A stretch of DNA of 32,620 bases from contig SVGO01000014.1 in assembly GCA_015056305.1 (NCBI GenBank), positions 1-32,620 of the forward strand, given 5' to 3'. The notes below the pieces were generated by a model, which saw only the letters and a program-made list of their open reading frames with translations, was not told where the DNA came from and did no database searches. Of the stretch, positions 1 through 8,871 are shown piece by piece; positions within the stretch are counted from its first letter, which is position 1, and the number at the start of each line of letters is the position of its first letter. This DNA comes from Clostridiales bacterium (lineage in GTDB: Bacteria > Bacillota > Clostridia > Christensenellales > Aristaeellaceae). Position numbers and translations under genes: made by a program.

Positions 1-3000
1 GTATAGTTGATCGGCGTACCGTTGCTGTTCACCGGCAGATCATCGAACGTCCATGCCCAGCCGTCAGCCTCAGTCACGGTCCTGCTGTCCACCACTTCAC
101 CGTCGGCCAGCAGGTTGATCGTGATGCTGGACGGGCGCAGCCCGTCTCGATTCTCATCGTCGTTCCACGTCTTGCTGCCCGATACGCTCGTCTTTCCCGG
201 CGTATACGAGTTCACCACGTTGTAGCCGGAAATCCGCGTGGAGTATTCTGCAACCGCTTCTTCAGTGATCGTATACTCGATCTCACTGCCGCCGGCATAT
301 TTATCCAGATCACTGAACGTCCATGCCCAGCCGTCAGCCTCAGTCACGGTCCTGCTGTCCACCTTCGCACCATTGGCCAGCAAGTTGATCACGATGCTGT
401 CCGGTCGCTTGCCGTCCTGATCACGGGCATCGTTCCACCACTTTCTGCCGGACACGCTGGTCTTCTCCGGCACATGGGTGTTGGTCACGTTGTAGCCGTT
501 AATCTGGGCGGTGTAGCCCGCAACGCGCTCCTCGGTGATCGTATACTCGATCTCCTTGCCGCCGGCATACTTGTCCAGATCGCTGAACGTCCATGCCCAG
601 CCGTCAGCCTCGGTTACGGTCTTTCTGTCGGCCACAACACCGTCAGCATGCAGATGGATCACGATGCTGGACGGACGCACGCCATCCTGGTTGCCATTGT
701 CGTTCCAGGTCTTGCTGCCCGACACGCTGATCTTCTCCGGCACGTAGGTGTTGATAATGTTGGAGCCCCTGTATTCGACCGTATAGCCCTCAACCGGCTC
801 CTCGGTCACCGTGTACTCGATTTCCACGCCATCTTTATATTTGGGCAGGTGATCAAACGAACCAAACCAGCCGTTCTCAGCGGTGAGCACCATACTGTCA
901 ATCTTCTCGCCGTTGGCCAGCAGGTTGATGGTGATGCTCTGCGGACGCTTGCCGTCCTGGTTGTTCGCATCGTTCCAGCCCTTGAGACCAGAAATGCTCG
1001 TCTTCTCCGGCGTGTACGTATTGGTCACGTTATAGCCGTCAACCTCAGTGGTGTAGCCGCTGACCACATCCTCCGTGATCCGATAGGTAATCGGGCTGCC
1101 ATTGTGATTCTTGGGCAGACCGGCAAAGGTCCATGCCCAGTTGTCATTCTCGGTCACGGTCTTGCTGTGCACCTTCTGACCGTTGGCGTACAGGTTGATC
1201 ACAATGCTGTCAGGACGCTTGCCGTCACGATCGTTATCATCGTTCCACGTCTTGACGCCGGATACGTCGGTGGTCTCGGGGACGTAGGTATTGGTTACAT
1301 TGTAGCCGTTCACGGCCGAGGTATAGCCCTCAACGCCGATCGGCTCCTCCTCGATCGTATAATTAATCGGGGCGCCGTTGCTGTTCGCCGGCAGATCTCT
1401 GAACGTCCACTCCCAGTTGTCGGCGGCGGTCACAGTCTTGCTGTCAACTTCCACGCCGTTGGCCAGCAGGTTGATCGTAATGCTCTGCGGACGCTTGCCG
1501 TCACGATTGTCGCCATCGTCCCAGGTCTTGTGGCCATGGACATACGTGCTCTCCGGCTTATAAGCGTTGGTGATGTTGTAGCCGTTGATGCTCGGCGTAT
1601 AGCCCGGCACGGCATCCTCATGCACGGTATAGACGATCTCAGAAATCTCACCGTTTACGTTCTTATGCTTGGGCAGGTCGGTAAAGTTCCAGGACCAGTT
1701 CTGATTCGCACTGACGTAGCGATACTGAGCCTGCACGCCGTCGGCATACAGGTAGACAATGATGTAGCCCGGACGCTTGCGGTCGCGGTTGTTATCGTCG
1801 TCCCAGGTCTTGCTGCCGCTGACGCTGACCTTCTCCGGCACATAGGTGTTGGTCACGTTGTAGCCCGTCACAGTCGCGGTGTACTCTGCAACGGCTTCCT
1901 CTTCGATCGTATAGACGATCTCCTGACCATCAGCATACTTGTTCAGGTTTTCAAACTTCCAGGCCCAGCCCTCGGCGTCGCCGACAGTCCGGCTGTCGAT
2001 CTTCGCGCCATTGGCCAGCAGGTTCACGGTAACGGTCTGCGGGCGCTTGCCGTCGCGATCGTTGTCGTCAACCCAGGTCTTACGGCCGGATACGCTGACC
2101 TTCTCCGGCTCGTAGGTGTTGGTCACATGATAGCCGTCGGTCTGGGCGGTATAGCCTTCGACCGGACGCTCGTAGATGGTATAGACGATCTCGACAGCCT
2201 TACCGTCCACGTTCTTATACTTGGGCAGATCCGTGAAGTTCCAGGTCCAGTTATCTTCCTCGGTGATGAGCTCGTAGTCCTTCACTTCGTTGTCCGCAAG
2301 CAGAGCAATGAGAATCTGCTCCGGGCGCTTGCCGTCGCGGTTGTTGTCGTCAACCCAGGTCTTGCTGCCGCTGACGGAAACGGTCTGCGGAATATGCGTG
2401 TTGGTCACGCTGTGGCCGTGCACCGTGGAGGTGTAGCCATCAACAGCCTCTTCGGTGGTGGTGTAAACGATCTCTTTGCCTGCGTTGTACCTGGGCAGAT
2501 CGGCAAACGTCCACTCCCAGCCATCGGCAGCGGTGACCGTCTGGGTCTTATACGGCGCGCCATCCGCCAGCAGGTTGATGGTGATGCTCTGCGGGCGCAG
2601 GCCGTCCTGATTGTTTGCGTCGTTCCAGGTCTTCACGCCGCTGATGGATCTCGTCTCCGGCGTGCGCGTATTGGTCACGTTATAGCCATCGATGACGCTG
2701 GTGTATTCCGGCACCGGGTCCTCGGTAATGCTGTAGATGATCTCCTGGCCGTTTTCGTACTTGGGCAGGTCCACAAAGTTCCAGGCCCAGTTGCGCGCAG
2801 GCGTGACAAGCGCATACTTCACCTCAACCGGCTCCGCATTCGGCCCAAGGCGCTTATGCAGGCGGATGATAATGCTGACCGGACGCTTGCCGTCCTGATT
2901 GTCATTGTCGTTCCAGGTCTTGCTGCCCGACACGCTCACCAGCTCCGGCACATGCGTGTTGACCATATTATGACCCGTGATGACCGTGTCGTAGCCTTCA

Positions 3001-5834
3001 ACTGGATCTTCGGTGATGGTGTACACGATCTCGGAGCCCTTCACACCATCAACAAAGTGATAGCGATGCAGCTCGTCGCCGTTTTTGTCCGTGGTGAAAT
3101 TATAGGCCCAGTTGCCCTGCTCATCCGGATAGACGTCCATGGCGTTGATCTCGACGCCGTCCGCCCACAGGTGAACGGTGACCTTCTGCGGACGGATGCC
3201 GTCCTGATTGTCGTTGTCAATCCAGCGCTTGGTGCCGCCCACGTGCACGTCATCCGGCTCAAAGGTGTTGGTGACCGTATAGCTGTAGTGCTCGTGGCCG
3301 TCCTCGTCGGTCCGGTTATTGCGCACGATATCCACCGTATAGTCTTCGTGCAGATCCTCGTCGATGGTATAGACGATGCGATGACCATTGCGGTACTCGG
3401 GCAGGTCGCTGAAGCTGAACGCCCAGTTATTCCTGGAGGTCACCTTCGCCTCGTCCACCTTCTCGCCGTCAGCGTAGAGCGTGATGGTAATCTGCTCAGG
3501 TCTGGCTTCGTGCTCGTCATTGTCGTCATTCCACACCTTCTCGCCGGAGATATAGACATTCTGCGGCTCATGGGTGTTGGTGACGGTGTAGCTGTTGCCC
3601 CTGTTCGTGATTTCGGTGGTATAGCCGGGCACGGCGTCCTCAGTGATGTAATACCTGACTTCCTTGCCGTTATAGTACTTGGGCAGATCCGGGAAGGTCC
3701 ACGACCATCCCTGCTCCTGCGTCACCGTACGCTGACCGACCGGCTCCGGCAGGTCGTTGGCATGCAGGCGGATAATGACGCGCGCCGGGCGCATGCCGTC
3801 CTGATTGTCGTTGTCGTCCCAGACCTTCGTGCCCTGAAGCTCAATGGTCTCGGAGACATAGTTATTGCGGATATTGAAGCCGTCGGCGGTGGGGATATAG
3901 TCGGTGGTATATTCCTTTACCTCATCCTCGGCTACGGTATAGACAATCTCGGATACCGTACCGTCCACGTTCTTGTACTTGACCAGATCGGTAAAGGCAT
4001 AGGTGCCCCAGTTGCCCTGCGCATCCGGCCTCAGCACGGCGGACATGCCGGTGTCCTCACCGTCGGCCAGCAGGCGAATGGTAATGCTCTGCGGACGCTT
4101 GCCGTCCTGATTGTCCGCATCGTTCCAGATCTTACTGCCGGAGACGGAGACCTTCTCCGTCTCGTGGGTATTGGTGATGTTAAAGCCGTCATACGTCACG
4201 GAGTAGCCGGCAACCGGATCCTCTGCGATGGTGTAGATGATTTCCTTGCCGTTCTCGTACTTGGGCAGCTTTCCGAACGCGCCGTACCAGTTGCCCTGGG
4301 CGTCGGCGGTGACGGTACGCGTATCCACGATGGTCGGCTGATCAGTTTCAGAGAGCTGCTTGTACAGGCGGATCACAACGCTTTGCGGGCGTACGCCGTC
4401 GCGGTTGTTATCGTCCTCCCAGTACTTGGTGCCGCCCAGCTCGATGGTCTCCACCTCATAGGTGTTGATCACATTGTAGCCGTCGACCTGCGTGGCGTAT
4501 TCCGCCACAGGCTCTTCGGTAATGGTGTACACGATCTCCTTGCCCGCGCTGAACTTGGGCAGATCGGCAAAGGACCAGGCCCAGTTGTCGGCGGCGGTGA
4601 CCATCTTGCTCTGAATCTGCTTTCCGTCGGCCAGCAGATTGATCGTGATGCTCTGCGGACGCTTGCCGTCCTGGTTGTTCGCATCCACCCAGGTTTTGCT
4701 GCCGGACACGTCGACCGTCTCGCTGATATGCGTGTTGGTCACGTTCATGCCGCTGGGCTGAGAGGAATATCCCTCGGGAATCGGGTATTCCACAACCGTA
4801 TACCTGATCTCGGAACCGCCGAAGCGCTTCTGAAGATCGGTGAATTCCCACTCCCAGTTATCCTTGGCGCTCACCGTCTTGCTGGCAACACGGCCACCGT
4901 CGGCAAGCAGGATGATGGTGATGCTCTCGGGACGGACGCCGTCCTGATTATCATCGTCGTTCCAGGTCTTCTTGCCCTTCACGCTGACCTTTTCCGGCTC
5001 ATGGGTATTGGTGATGTCGTAGCCGAACTCGGTCTGGGTGTAGCTCGTTTCGTAACCGGCAACCGGCACTTCACGAATGGTATATTCAATATCTTCGCCA
5101 TTCTCGTCCTTGGGGGACAGGTTGGTGAACTTATACTCCCAGCCGTCCACGGCGGTCGCAATGTGATAGTCGATGACCTCGCCGTCGGCCAGAAGCTCCA
5201 CGGTGACGGACGCCGGGCGCAGACCGTCGGCATTGCTTGCGTCTTCCCAGGTCTTCTTGCCGGAGATCTCGATGGGCTGCACGCCCCAGGTGTTGATCAG
5301 GTTATATCCTTCGGTCGTGCCGATGTAATTGGGCACGTAGTCCTCATGGATGGCGTACCTGATCTCCCTGCCGTCCTTATACTTGGGCAGGTTATCGAAG
5401 GTATAGGTCTGCGAATCGCCGATGACCTCGACGATCTTGCTGTCGACCTTCTGATTGTCCGCGTAAAGATTGACGGTGATGTAGCGCGGGCGCATGCTGT
5501 TGGCGATATTCTCATCGCCGGCCCAGGTCTTGGTTCCCGATACGCTGGTCGTCTCCGGCACATGCGTATTGATCAGGGTCTGCGTCTTCGGATCATACGA
5601 AGAAGTATAGTTCGGGACGTCAAGCTCTTCGACCGTGTAGGTAATTTTTTTGCCGCTGGCGTCGGTTTCGGGCAGGTCGTCCCAGACATAGCTCCATCCG
5701 TCGGCTTCGCTCAGCGTCACGGTTTCCTTCCTGACACCGTTGGCCAGGAGGGCAACGCTGATCTCTTTCGGGCGCACGCCGTCGGCGTTATTGCCGTCCA
5801 CCCATTCTTTTTCCAGGCTGAAAACAACATCCCA
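1..5834 (-). repeat. Tandem array of at least 21 CNA-B coding repeats
   Basis: I count 21 successive repeats of about 270-300 bp, the last one cut by the window edge. They are diverged rather than identical. Copies 12 and 16-21 (nearer the C-terminus) share more wording, for example QSITINLLA(D/N)G. Copies 8-11 vary most: copy 9 reads DEHEARP instead of the usual DG-RP, and copies 8 to 11 differ in loop length. This suggests growth by duplication from the C-terminal side. Repeats of this size could collapse in short-read assembly, so the count is a minimum. Confidence 0.93.
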
Positions 5835-6800
5835 GGACGTTGTTTCAGCATTGTAGGGATGGACGTGGCCCTCGCCGCTGGAGAAGATATTGTAGCAGAT
5901 GATGGTGCCGTTGTAGTTGCCCCATTCCTGCGTCACCAGCGCATCGGGCGCGATCACATGGCCGAACCAGTTGAGCGTGGGCAGCACGACAGTCGTGGCA
6001 TTGGGGAAGTTCCAGACGATGGAGGTGCCCGACGCATCCTGCTCCTGAGCCGCCTGCTGCCTGCCGTTGATGCGCATCTCGGGCATCTTCACATAGCCGC
6101 TCGCCGTCACATTGATGGTGACGTTGATGGCATCCTCCATATTGCCGACGATATCGATGTACTGGACGTTATCAAGGGATTCCAGCGTCACGTTCTCGCC
6201 GACGTTGACCGTCACGCCGCCGTTTCTGTCGGGCTTGACAACGCCGCTGCTGCGGCTGAGCATGGTTTGCTGGTCAGCCTTCACGACGCGATAGGCCTCG
6301 TTGAAGTTAAAGAAGTGGTCGCTCACGTAAATCGCAGACGTGCCGCTGCCATCGTTGCCGGCGGACAGACCGTTCACTGCGTAGTTGTTGCCGCTGACCG
6401 TGACCGTATTGGAAGAACCAACATACAGCGGCGCATTGTTGTTCTTATTGCGCGAGTTATAGCGGGAGTTCGTGGCTTCGAGTCTGCCCTTGATATAGGA
6501 AGGCGGCAGATTCTCGCCGTCGGCAAAGCCGGAGTTGCTGGCCTCGCCGGAATACACGTTCTGCACCAGCAGCGCGCCGACGACGTGCGTGTTCAGATGC
6601 GCGTTATTGAAGGCAATGACGTTATAGCCGCTGCCCAAAAAATCCTTGAGATGATAGCCCATACCGTAATCGGTAAACACCCTATCCCTCTCCGGAATGC
6701 TGGATACGCTTTCTGCCAGCGCGCACGAAGACGCCAGCATCATCAATGCCAGCAGCAGTCCAATTACTCGGTTTCCCAGTTTGATTCTGTTTTTCATCAT
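1..6800 (-). CDS. Giant secreted adhesin with anchor-type N-domain and CNA-B repeats (C-terminus outside window)
   Basis: A surface protein that probably forms a long stalk for adhesion. It starts at the first of two ATGs (6800/6797), behind an AGAAAGAAG ribosome site. Residues 1-29 are a signal peptide (Lys/Arg start, Leu/Met-rich core, Ala-rich end). Residues about 35-320 resemble the 'choice-of-anchor A' class: an early YNVIAFNNAHLNTHVVG segment and a closing GHVIAPDA ... EGHVHPY segment. From residue 323 on the protein is CNA-B domains, each opening with a KTW(N/V/D)D-type motif, then DG-RP, then YT(I/V)-E, and closing with N(V/I)TNTH/Y. The Lys, Glu and Asn of these motifs are the residues that form isopeptide bonds in the family. 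The reading frame is open for 2266 codons to the left edge, so any LPXTG sorting signal is not visible. The long open frames on the opposite strand are artefacts. Confidence 0.95.
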   Translation of the reverse strand, partial: MMKNRIKLGNRVIGLLLALMMLASSCALAESVSSIPERDRVFTDYGMGYHLKDFLGSGYNVIAFNNAHLNTHVVGALLVQNVYSGEASNSGFADGENLPPSYIKGRLEATNSRYNSRNKNNNAPLYVGSSNTVTVSGNNYAVNGLSAGNDGSGTSAIYVSDHFFNFNEAYRVVKADQQTMLSRSSGVVKPDRNGGVTVNVGENVTLESLDNVQYIDIVGNMEDAINVTINVTASGYVKMPEMRINGRQQAAQEQDASGTSIVWNFPNATTVVLPTLNWFGHVIAPDALVTQEWGNYNGTIICYNIFSSGEGHVHPYNAETTSWDVVFSLEKEWVDGNNADGVRPKEISVALLANGVRKETVTLSEADGWSYVWDDLPETDASGKKITYTVEELDVPNYTSSYDPKTQTLINTHVPETTSVSGTKTWAGDENIANSMRPRYITVNLYADNQKVDSKIVEVIGDSQTYTFDNLPKYKDGREIRYAIHEDYVPNYIGTTEGYNLINTWGVQPIEISGKKTWEDASNADGLRPASVTVELLADGEVIDYHIATAVDGWEYKFTNLSPKDENGEDIEYTIREVPVAGYETSYTQTEFGYDITNTHEPEKVSVKGKKTWNDDDNQDGVRPESITIILLADGGRVASKTVSAKDNWEWEFTDLQKRFGGSEIRYTVVEYPIPEGYSSQPSGMNVTNTHISETVDVSGSKTWVDANNQDGKRPQSITINLLADGKQIQSKMVTAADNWAWSFADLPKFSAGKEIVYTITEEPVAEYATQVDGYNVINTYEVETIELGGTKYWEDDNNRDGVRPQSVVIRLYKQLSETDQPTIVDTRTVTADAQGNWYGAFGKLPKYENGKEIIYTIAEDPVAGYSVTYDGFNITNTHETEKVSVSGSKIWNDADNQDGKRPQSITIRLLADGEDTGMSAVLRPDAQGNWGTYAFTDLVKYKNVDGTVSEIVYTVAEDEVKEYTTDYIPTADGFNIRNNYVSETIELQGTKVWDDNDNQDGMRPARVIIRLHANDLPEPVGQRTVTQEQGWSWTFPDLPKYYNGKEVRYYITEDAVPGYTTEITNRGNSYTVTNTHEPQNVYISGEKVWNDDNDEHEARPEQITITLYADGEKVDEAKVTSRNNWAFSFSDLPEYRNGHRIVYTIDEDLHEDYTVDIVRNNRTDEDGHEHYSYTVTNTFEPDDVHVGGTKRWIDNDNQDGIRPQKVTVHLWADGVEINAMDVYPDEQGNWAYNFTTDKNGDELHRYHFVDGVKGSEIVYTITEDPVEGYDTVITGHNMVNTHVPELVSVSGSKTWNDNDNQDGKRPVSIIIRLHKRLGPNAEPVEVKYALVTPARNWAWNFVDLPKYENGQEIIYSITEDPVPEYTSVIDGYNVTNTRTPETRSISGVKTWNDANNQDGLRPQSITINLLADGAPYKTQTVTAADGWEWTFADLPRYNAGKEIVYTTTEEAVDGYTSTVHGHSVTNTHIPQTVSVSGSKTWVDDNNRDGKRPEQILIALLADNEVKDYELITEEDNWTWNFTDLPKYKNVDGKAVEIVYTIYERPVEGYTAQTDGYHVTNTYEPEKVSVSGRKTWVDDNDRDGKRPQTVTVNLLANGAKIDSRTVGDAEGWAWKFENLNKYADGQEIVYTIEEEAVAEYTATVTGYNVTNTYVPEKVSVSGSKTWDDDNNRDRKRPGYIIVYLYADGVQAQYRYVSANQNWSWNFTDLPKHKNVNGEISEIVYTVHEDAVPGYTPSINGYNITNAYKPESTYVHGHKTWDDGDNRDGKRPQSITINLLANGVEVDSKTVTAADNWEWTFRDLPANSNGAPINYTIEEEPIGVEGYTSAVNGYNVTNTYVPETTDVSGVKTWNDDNDRDGKRPDSIVINLYANGQKVHSKTVTENDNWAWTFAGLPKNHNGSPITYRITEDVVSGYTTEVDGYNVTNTYTPEKTSISGLKGWNDANNQDGKRPQSITINLLANGEKIDSMVLTAENGWFGSFDHLPKYKDGVEIEYTVTEEPVEGYTVEYRGSNIINTYVPEKISVSGSKTWNDNGNQDGVRPSSIVIHLHADGVVADRKTVTEADGWAWTFSDLDKYAGGKEIEYTITEERVAGYTAQINGYNVTNTHVPEKTSVSGRKWWNDARDQDGKRPDSIVINLLANGAKVDSRTVTEADGWAWTFSDLDKYAGGSEIEYTITEEAVAEYSTRISGYNVVNSYTPGKTSVSGSKTWNDDENRDGLRPSSITINLLADGEVVDSRTVTEADGWAWTFDDLPVNSNGTPINY

Positions 6801-6840
6801 CAGAACAACTTCTTTCTTTTGAGATCTCAATCTGTCCGTT

Positions 6841-6935
6841 CTGCCATCATCGGCAATGCCGCCGAACCGGCGCTAACATCTGAGCACCCTCCGCGGCGGG
6901 CCTTGCGTGTCCCACCCATAATGTTTGCGCGAATA
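6841..6935 (-). promoter_or_regulatory. Possible c-di-GMP-I (GEMM)-like leader of the adhesin gene
   Basis: Read on the minus strand, the leader carries GCGCAAAC, a short gap, GGGACACGCAAGGCC, and then TTAGC with a GC-rich hairpin and TTGCCGATG just ahead of the ribosome site. Class-I c-di-GMP aptamers carry GCAAAC, GGGACGCAAAGCC and a late block ending in GGTTGCCGA, in that order. The match is imperfect: there is an extra A in GGGACaCGC, a G for A in GCAAgG, and an enlarged last hairpin. Clostridial surface-protein genes are often under this switch, which fits. A possible -10 (TATACT) lies at 7021-7026, giving a leader of over 200 nt. Confidence 0.35.
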
Positions 6936-6992
6936 TACAGGCCCGGCAGCGCACAGGCGCCTGTAATCGGGGATAATCCAGTATGCCGGCAT
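6873..6992 (-). CDS. Possible 39-residue leader ORF upstream of the adhesin
   Basis: A short frame begins with ATG at 6992, eight bases after a strong AAAGGAG site, and ends with TAG at 6873, about 70 bases before the adhesin start. The peptide is rich in Trp, Tyr, His and Arg (it begins MPAYWIIPDYRRL), has no signal or membrane segment, and I recognise no family. The ribosome site is the only strong argument for translation. The frame overlaps the possible riboswitch, so the two readings compete, or translation could modulate the RNA fold. Confidence 0.28.
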   Translation of the reverse strand: MPAYWIIPDYRRLCAAGPVYSRKHYGWDTQGPPRRVLRC

Positions 6993-7244
6993 GCTCCGAG
7001 CTCCTTTCGCATTGTATCCGAGTATACATAATGATTCTAGTTTATTTTACCAAATAAATCTCCATTTGAAAAGACCTTCGAAAATTGACATTTTGCGGAT
7101 ATTCTGCTTGATGTGCGGCTTCGCATGCATGCTGTAATCAATATGGAGTTTTTTATCCATGAGGCGATGAACATGAGAATTGCCCTTTGCGGCGACAGCG
7201 CGCTTTGTCGTGCGTAGCTGCAGGCGCTGATTCGGGCCATCGCT

Positions 7245-7288
7245 CTACGAATCAAAAAGCCATAGGTTCGAACCTGTTGGGTGCACCA
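7245..7288 (+). pseudogene. 3' half of a tRNA-Arg(ACG), 5' half missing
   Basis: The segment reads as a tRNA from the anticodon loop (CTACGAA, anticodon ACG at 7247-7249) through a five-base 3' anticodon strand, a five-base variable region, a T arm and acceptor strand TGGGTGC, to discriminator A and an encoded CCA at 7286-7288. The T stem ATAGG/CCTGT pairs completely (one G-T), but the loop is TTCGAA, one base short of the usual seven. Upstream bases 7240-7244 do not pair with 7252-7256, and no complementary acceptor or D arm is found. Homology therefore stops at the anticodon loop, as at tRNA integration sites. It cannot make a working tRNA. Confidence 0.72.
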
Positions 7289-7290
7289 TG

Positions 7291-7328
7291 AACCGCTGAC
7301 GAGCTTCGCGCCGTTGGCGGTTGTTTTT
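7291..7328 (+). terminator. Terminator behind the tRNA remnant
   Basis: An 11-bp stem (AACCGCTGACG with CGTTGGCGGTT, two G-T pairs) around a 10-base loop is followed by TGTTTTTG. It lies three bases after the CCA end, where a tRNA gene's own terminator would be. This supports the remnant having been a real transcription unit. Confidence 0.8.
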
Positions 7329-7372
7329 GTGTGCGATTTTTCTATGTATTGTTGTGTTTTTGAATGAGTTGT

Positions 7373-7418
7373 CCCGCGCTGCGGCTTCTGTGACAGAGGC
7401 TTGGGCGCGGGCTTTTTT
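7373..7418 (+). terminator. Second rho-independent terminator
   Basis: CCCGCGC (7373-7379) pairs with GCGCGGG (7405-7411). An inner arm GCTTCTG/CAGAGGC adds seven more pairs, and T6 follows at 7413-7418. No gene ends here on the plus strand, so it is either a second terminator of the lost tRNA operon or a relic of rearrangement. Confidence 0.8.
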
Positions 7419-7470
7419 ATTATGTTTGAAAAACTAATTTTGGGGGGATAGTTTTTGGTTTTTAACCCGT

Positions 7471-7611
7471 TTATCCGCAAAGCTTGCCACATGACCCCTT
7501 ACAGAGAGAAGAAACACCGTCTATCCGAGAGCCCACTTCAATTGTTTCTCGTCTCTTATGCACGTATCTGTCCATCGTCATTTTGATGTCTGAATTCCCA
7601 TATCCAAATGA
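7471..7611 (-). pseudogene. C-terminal remnant of a tyrosine recombinase (integrase)
   Basis: The minus frame between a stop at 7612-7614 and TAA at 7471-7473 encodes 46 residues starting SFGYGNSDIKMTMDRYVHK. This is the pattern around the nucleophilic Tyr of phage-type integrases (LGHSDIKMTMDRYVH); here the GH has become YG and N. After the Tyr comes a tail ending CKGSCGKLCG. There is no start codon with a ribosome site, and the catalytic Arg and His boxes upstream are not recoverable in any frame. It is therefore a decayed fragment. It lies only about 180 bases from the tRNA remnant. Confidence 0.68.
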
Positions 7612-7731
7612 TCAAGGGCCAGAACAATGCCTACGCTCGTTCCAGCCCTCTTTCTATTCTCTATATCACAGCACGATGCAATCACTACTGATCATAACAT
7701 AACGTCAAGACGATCTGATATCTTTGTCTTC
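7612..7731. other. Gap between integrase remnant and acyltransferase gene
   Basis: A/T-rich sequence with no coding frame or ribosome site that I can support. It probably held the rest of the integrase gene, but frames are broken by stops. No T-run hairpin was found for the acyltransferase that ends at 7732. Confidence 0.5.
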
Positions 7732-8811
7732 TTAGTTATCCTCAATACTGAACGTCATATCGATCTTCAGCCGTTTATCGATCCACTCATACACCGGCCC
7801 AGCGATCCGGTCATAGATCATCTGCGCTACCCAGCTGAACAGGCATATCGCCGTGCAGGTCAACACAATGTGCAGCAGCATCACATAGCCACTACCCGTA
7901 ACATACCTTTGCGTATTCGCAAACCGCAGGATCAATACCGAATTGAGCAGATACACCGAGAACGTCGCCTTTGACAAGCTGTTAATCACAGGATTGGATT
8001 TGATTCTGATGTTTTTAAACAGCAGGAACGCCGCTATAGCGCTGAGAATCACCAGCGGGTTACAATATTCCCAAGCCAGTCCAACCCCGATTCCCGCCTT
8101 GATCAGCCGGTTGGCAAAAACGAACAGAGCTGTCCAGCTTCCCACCAGCACAGCACCGCTCACTGCCGTGTTCCATCGGATATCCGTGATTTTCAGGTAG
8201 GCGCCAATCATATACATGAGCATGAAGTTAACCACCGTATATCCTGATTGACTGCCATACATGCCAATCGTGCTCAAGCCTGCAAACGCCGTTTTTTTCA
8301 CCTTCTCCAGCACATCCACCGAAAACGGCCACACGGAGAAGAGCACCAGCGCGATGATCATGAAGGCACGAAGTTTTTTTCTGCTTAAGGAGATCATGAG
8401 CTTATTAACAAACGGTGACAATACATAAACAGCTGCATACAGCACCGCAAAATAGCTTGCAGGCAGCAGATTCGCCAACACGCTGCCAAGGCTCAGCACT
8501 GCATCTGTCAGCACAACCTGAAGAAGATAAATGAATTCCCGGAATACAACAACCTGAATCAGCAAGCGTATTGGCTTTCTGAAATCTATCTTTCTGGATT
8601 CAATCATAAAATATCCGGAAATTAACATAAACACGTTCACCGCACAGATAAACATGCTCTCCAAATAGTACAGCGCATACGCCTTCATAGAAGGCATTGA
8701 CACATACGCAAACGCATTCCCGATTGTGGCATTATTGTAATGCAGAATTATAACACCAATCATCGAGAAGATTTTGAGCAGCTCAATGTTTGATTGCCTT
8801 TCTTTTTTCAT
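7732..8811 (-). CDS. Acyltransferase family 3 membrane protein
   Basis: A 359-residue polytopic protein, likely O-acetylating or otherwise acylating a surface sugar at the membrane. The N-terminus RQSNIELLKIFSMIGVIILHY has the charged-then-hydrophobic start and the His (in ILHY) that is catalytic in this family. About ten hydrophobic segments follow, and a basic C-terminal tail ends on the cytosolic side. The open frame extends 44 codons further upstream, but that stretch lies across a consensus promoter (8843-8871). ATG 8811 has an AGGGGG site ten bases ahead, so 8811 is the start. Substrate unknown. Base composition is more A/T-rich than in genes further right. Confidence 0.9.
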   Translation of the reverse strand: MKKERQSNIELLKIFSMIGVIILHYNNATIGNAFAYVSMPSMKAYALYYLESMFICAVNVFMLISGYFMIESRKIDFRKPIRLLIQVVVFREFIYLLQVVLTDAVLSLGSVLANLLPASYFAVLYAAVYVLSPFVNKLMISLSRKKLRAFMIIALVLFSVWPFSVDVLEKVKKTAFAGLSTIGMYGSQSGYTVVNFMLMYMIGAYLKITDIRWNTAVSGAVLVGSWTALFVFANRLIKAGIGVGLAWEYCNPLVILSAIAAFLLFKNIRIKSNPVINSLSKATFSVYLLNSVLILRFANTQRYVTGSGYVMLLHIVLTCTAICLFSWVAQMIYDRIAGPVYEWIDKRLKIDMTFSIEDN

Positions 8812-8842
8812 ATTCTTTTCCCCCTGGTGCGGATTTCTATTC

Positions 8843-8871
8843 ATTTTATCAAATAGTCCTTTTACTGTCAA
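8843..8871 (-). promoter_or_regulatory. Sigma-A-type promoter of the first acyltransferase gene
   Basis: On the minus strand, TTGACA (8871-8866), a 17-base spacer and TAAAAT (8848-8843). Transcription would begin near 8836, leaving a leader of about 25 bases. This decides the downstream start at 8811. Confidence 0.85.

Noticed and set aside
1-5834. Regular repeats that might be taken for a CRISPR or satellite array
   Set aside because: The period of about 280 bp keeps the reading frame and encodes CNA-B domains. There are no short identical repeats with spacers.
474-7031. A 2185-codon open frame on the plus strand, opposite the adhesin
   Set aside because: It is the antisense of a GC-rich repetitive gene. 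The minus frame has a signal peptide, ribosome site and recognisable CNA-B domains, while the plus frame gives only repetitive Val/Ile/His-rich text without any known motif.
7201-7288. A complete tRNA gene
   Set aside because: The 3' half fits tRNA-Arg(ACG), but the 5' acceptor strand, D arm and 5' anticodon stem are missing and the T loop is one base short.
7037-7492. A 151-codon minus frame over the tRNA remnant and terminators
   Set aside because: It crosses two terminator hairpins and the tRNA remnant, has no ribosome site and no recognisable motif.
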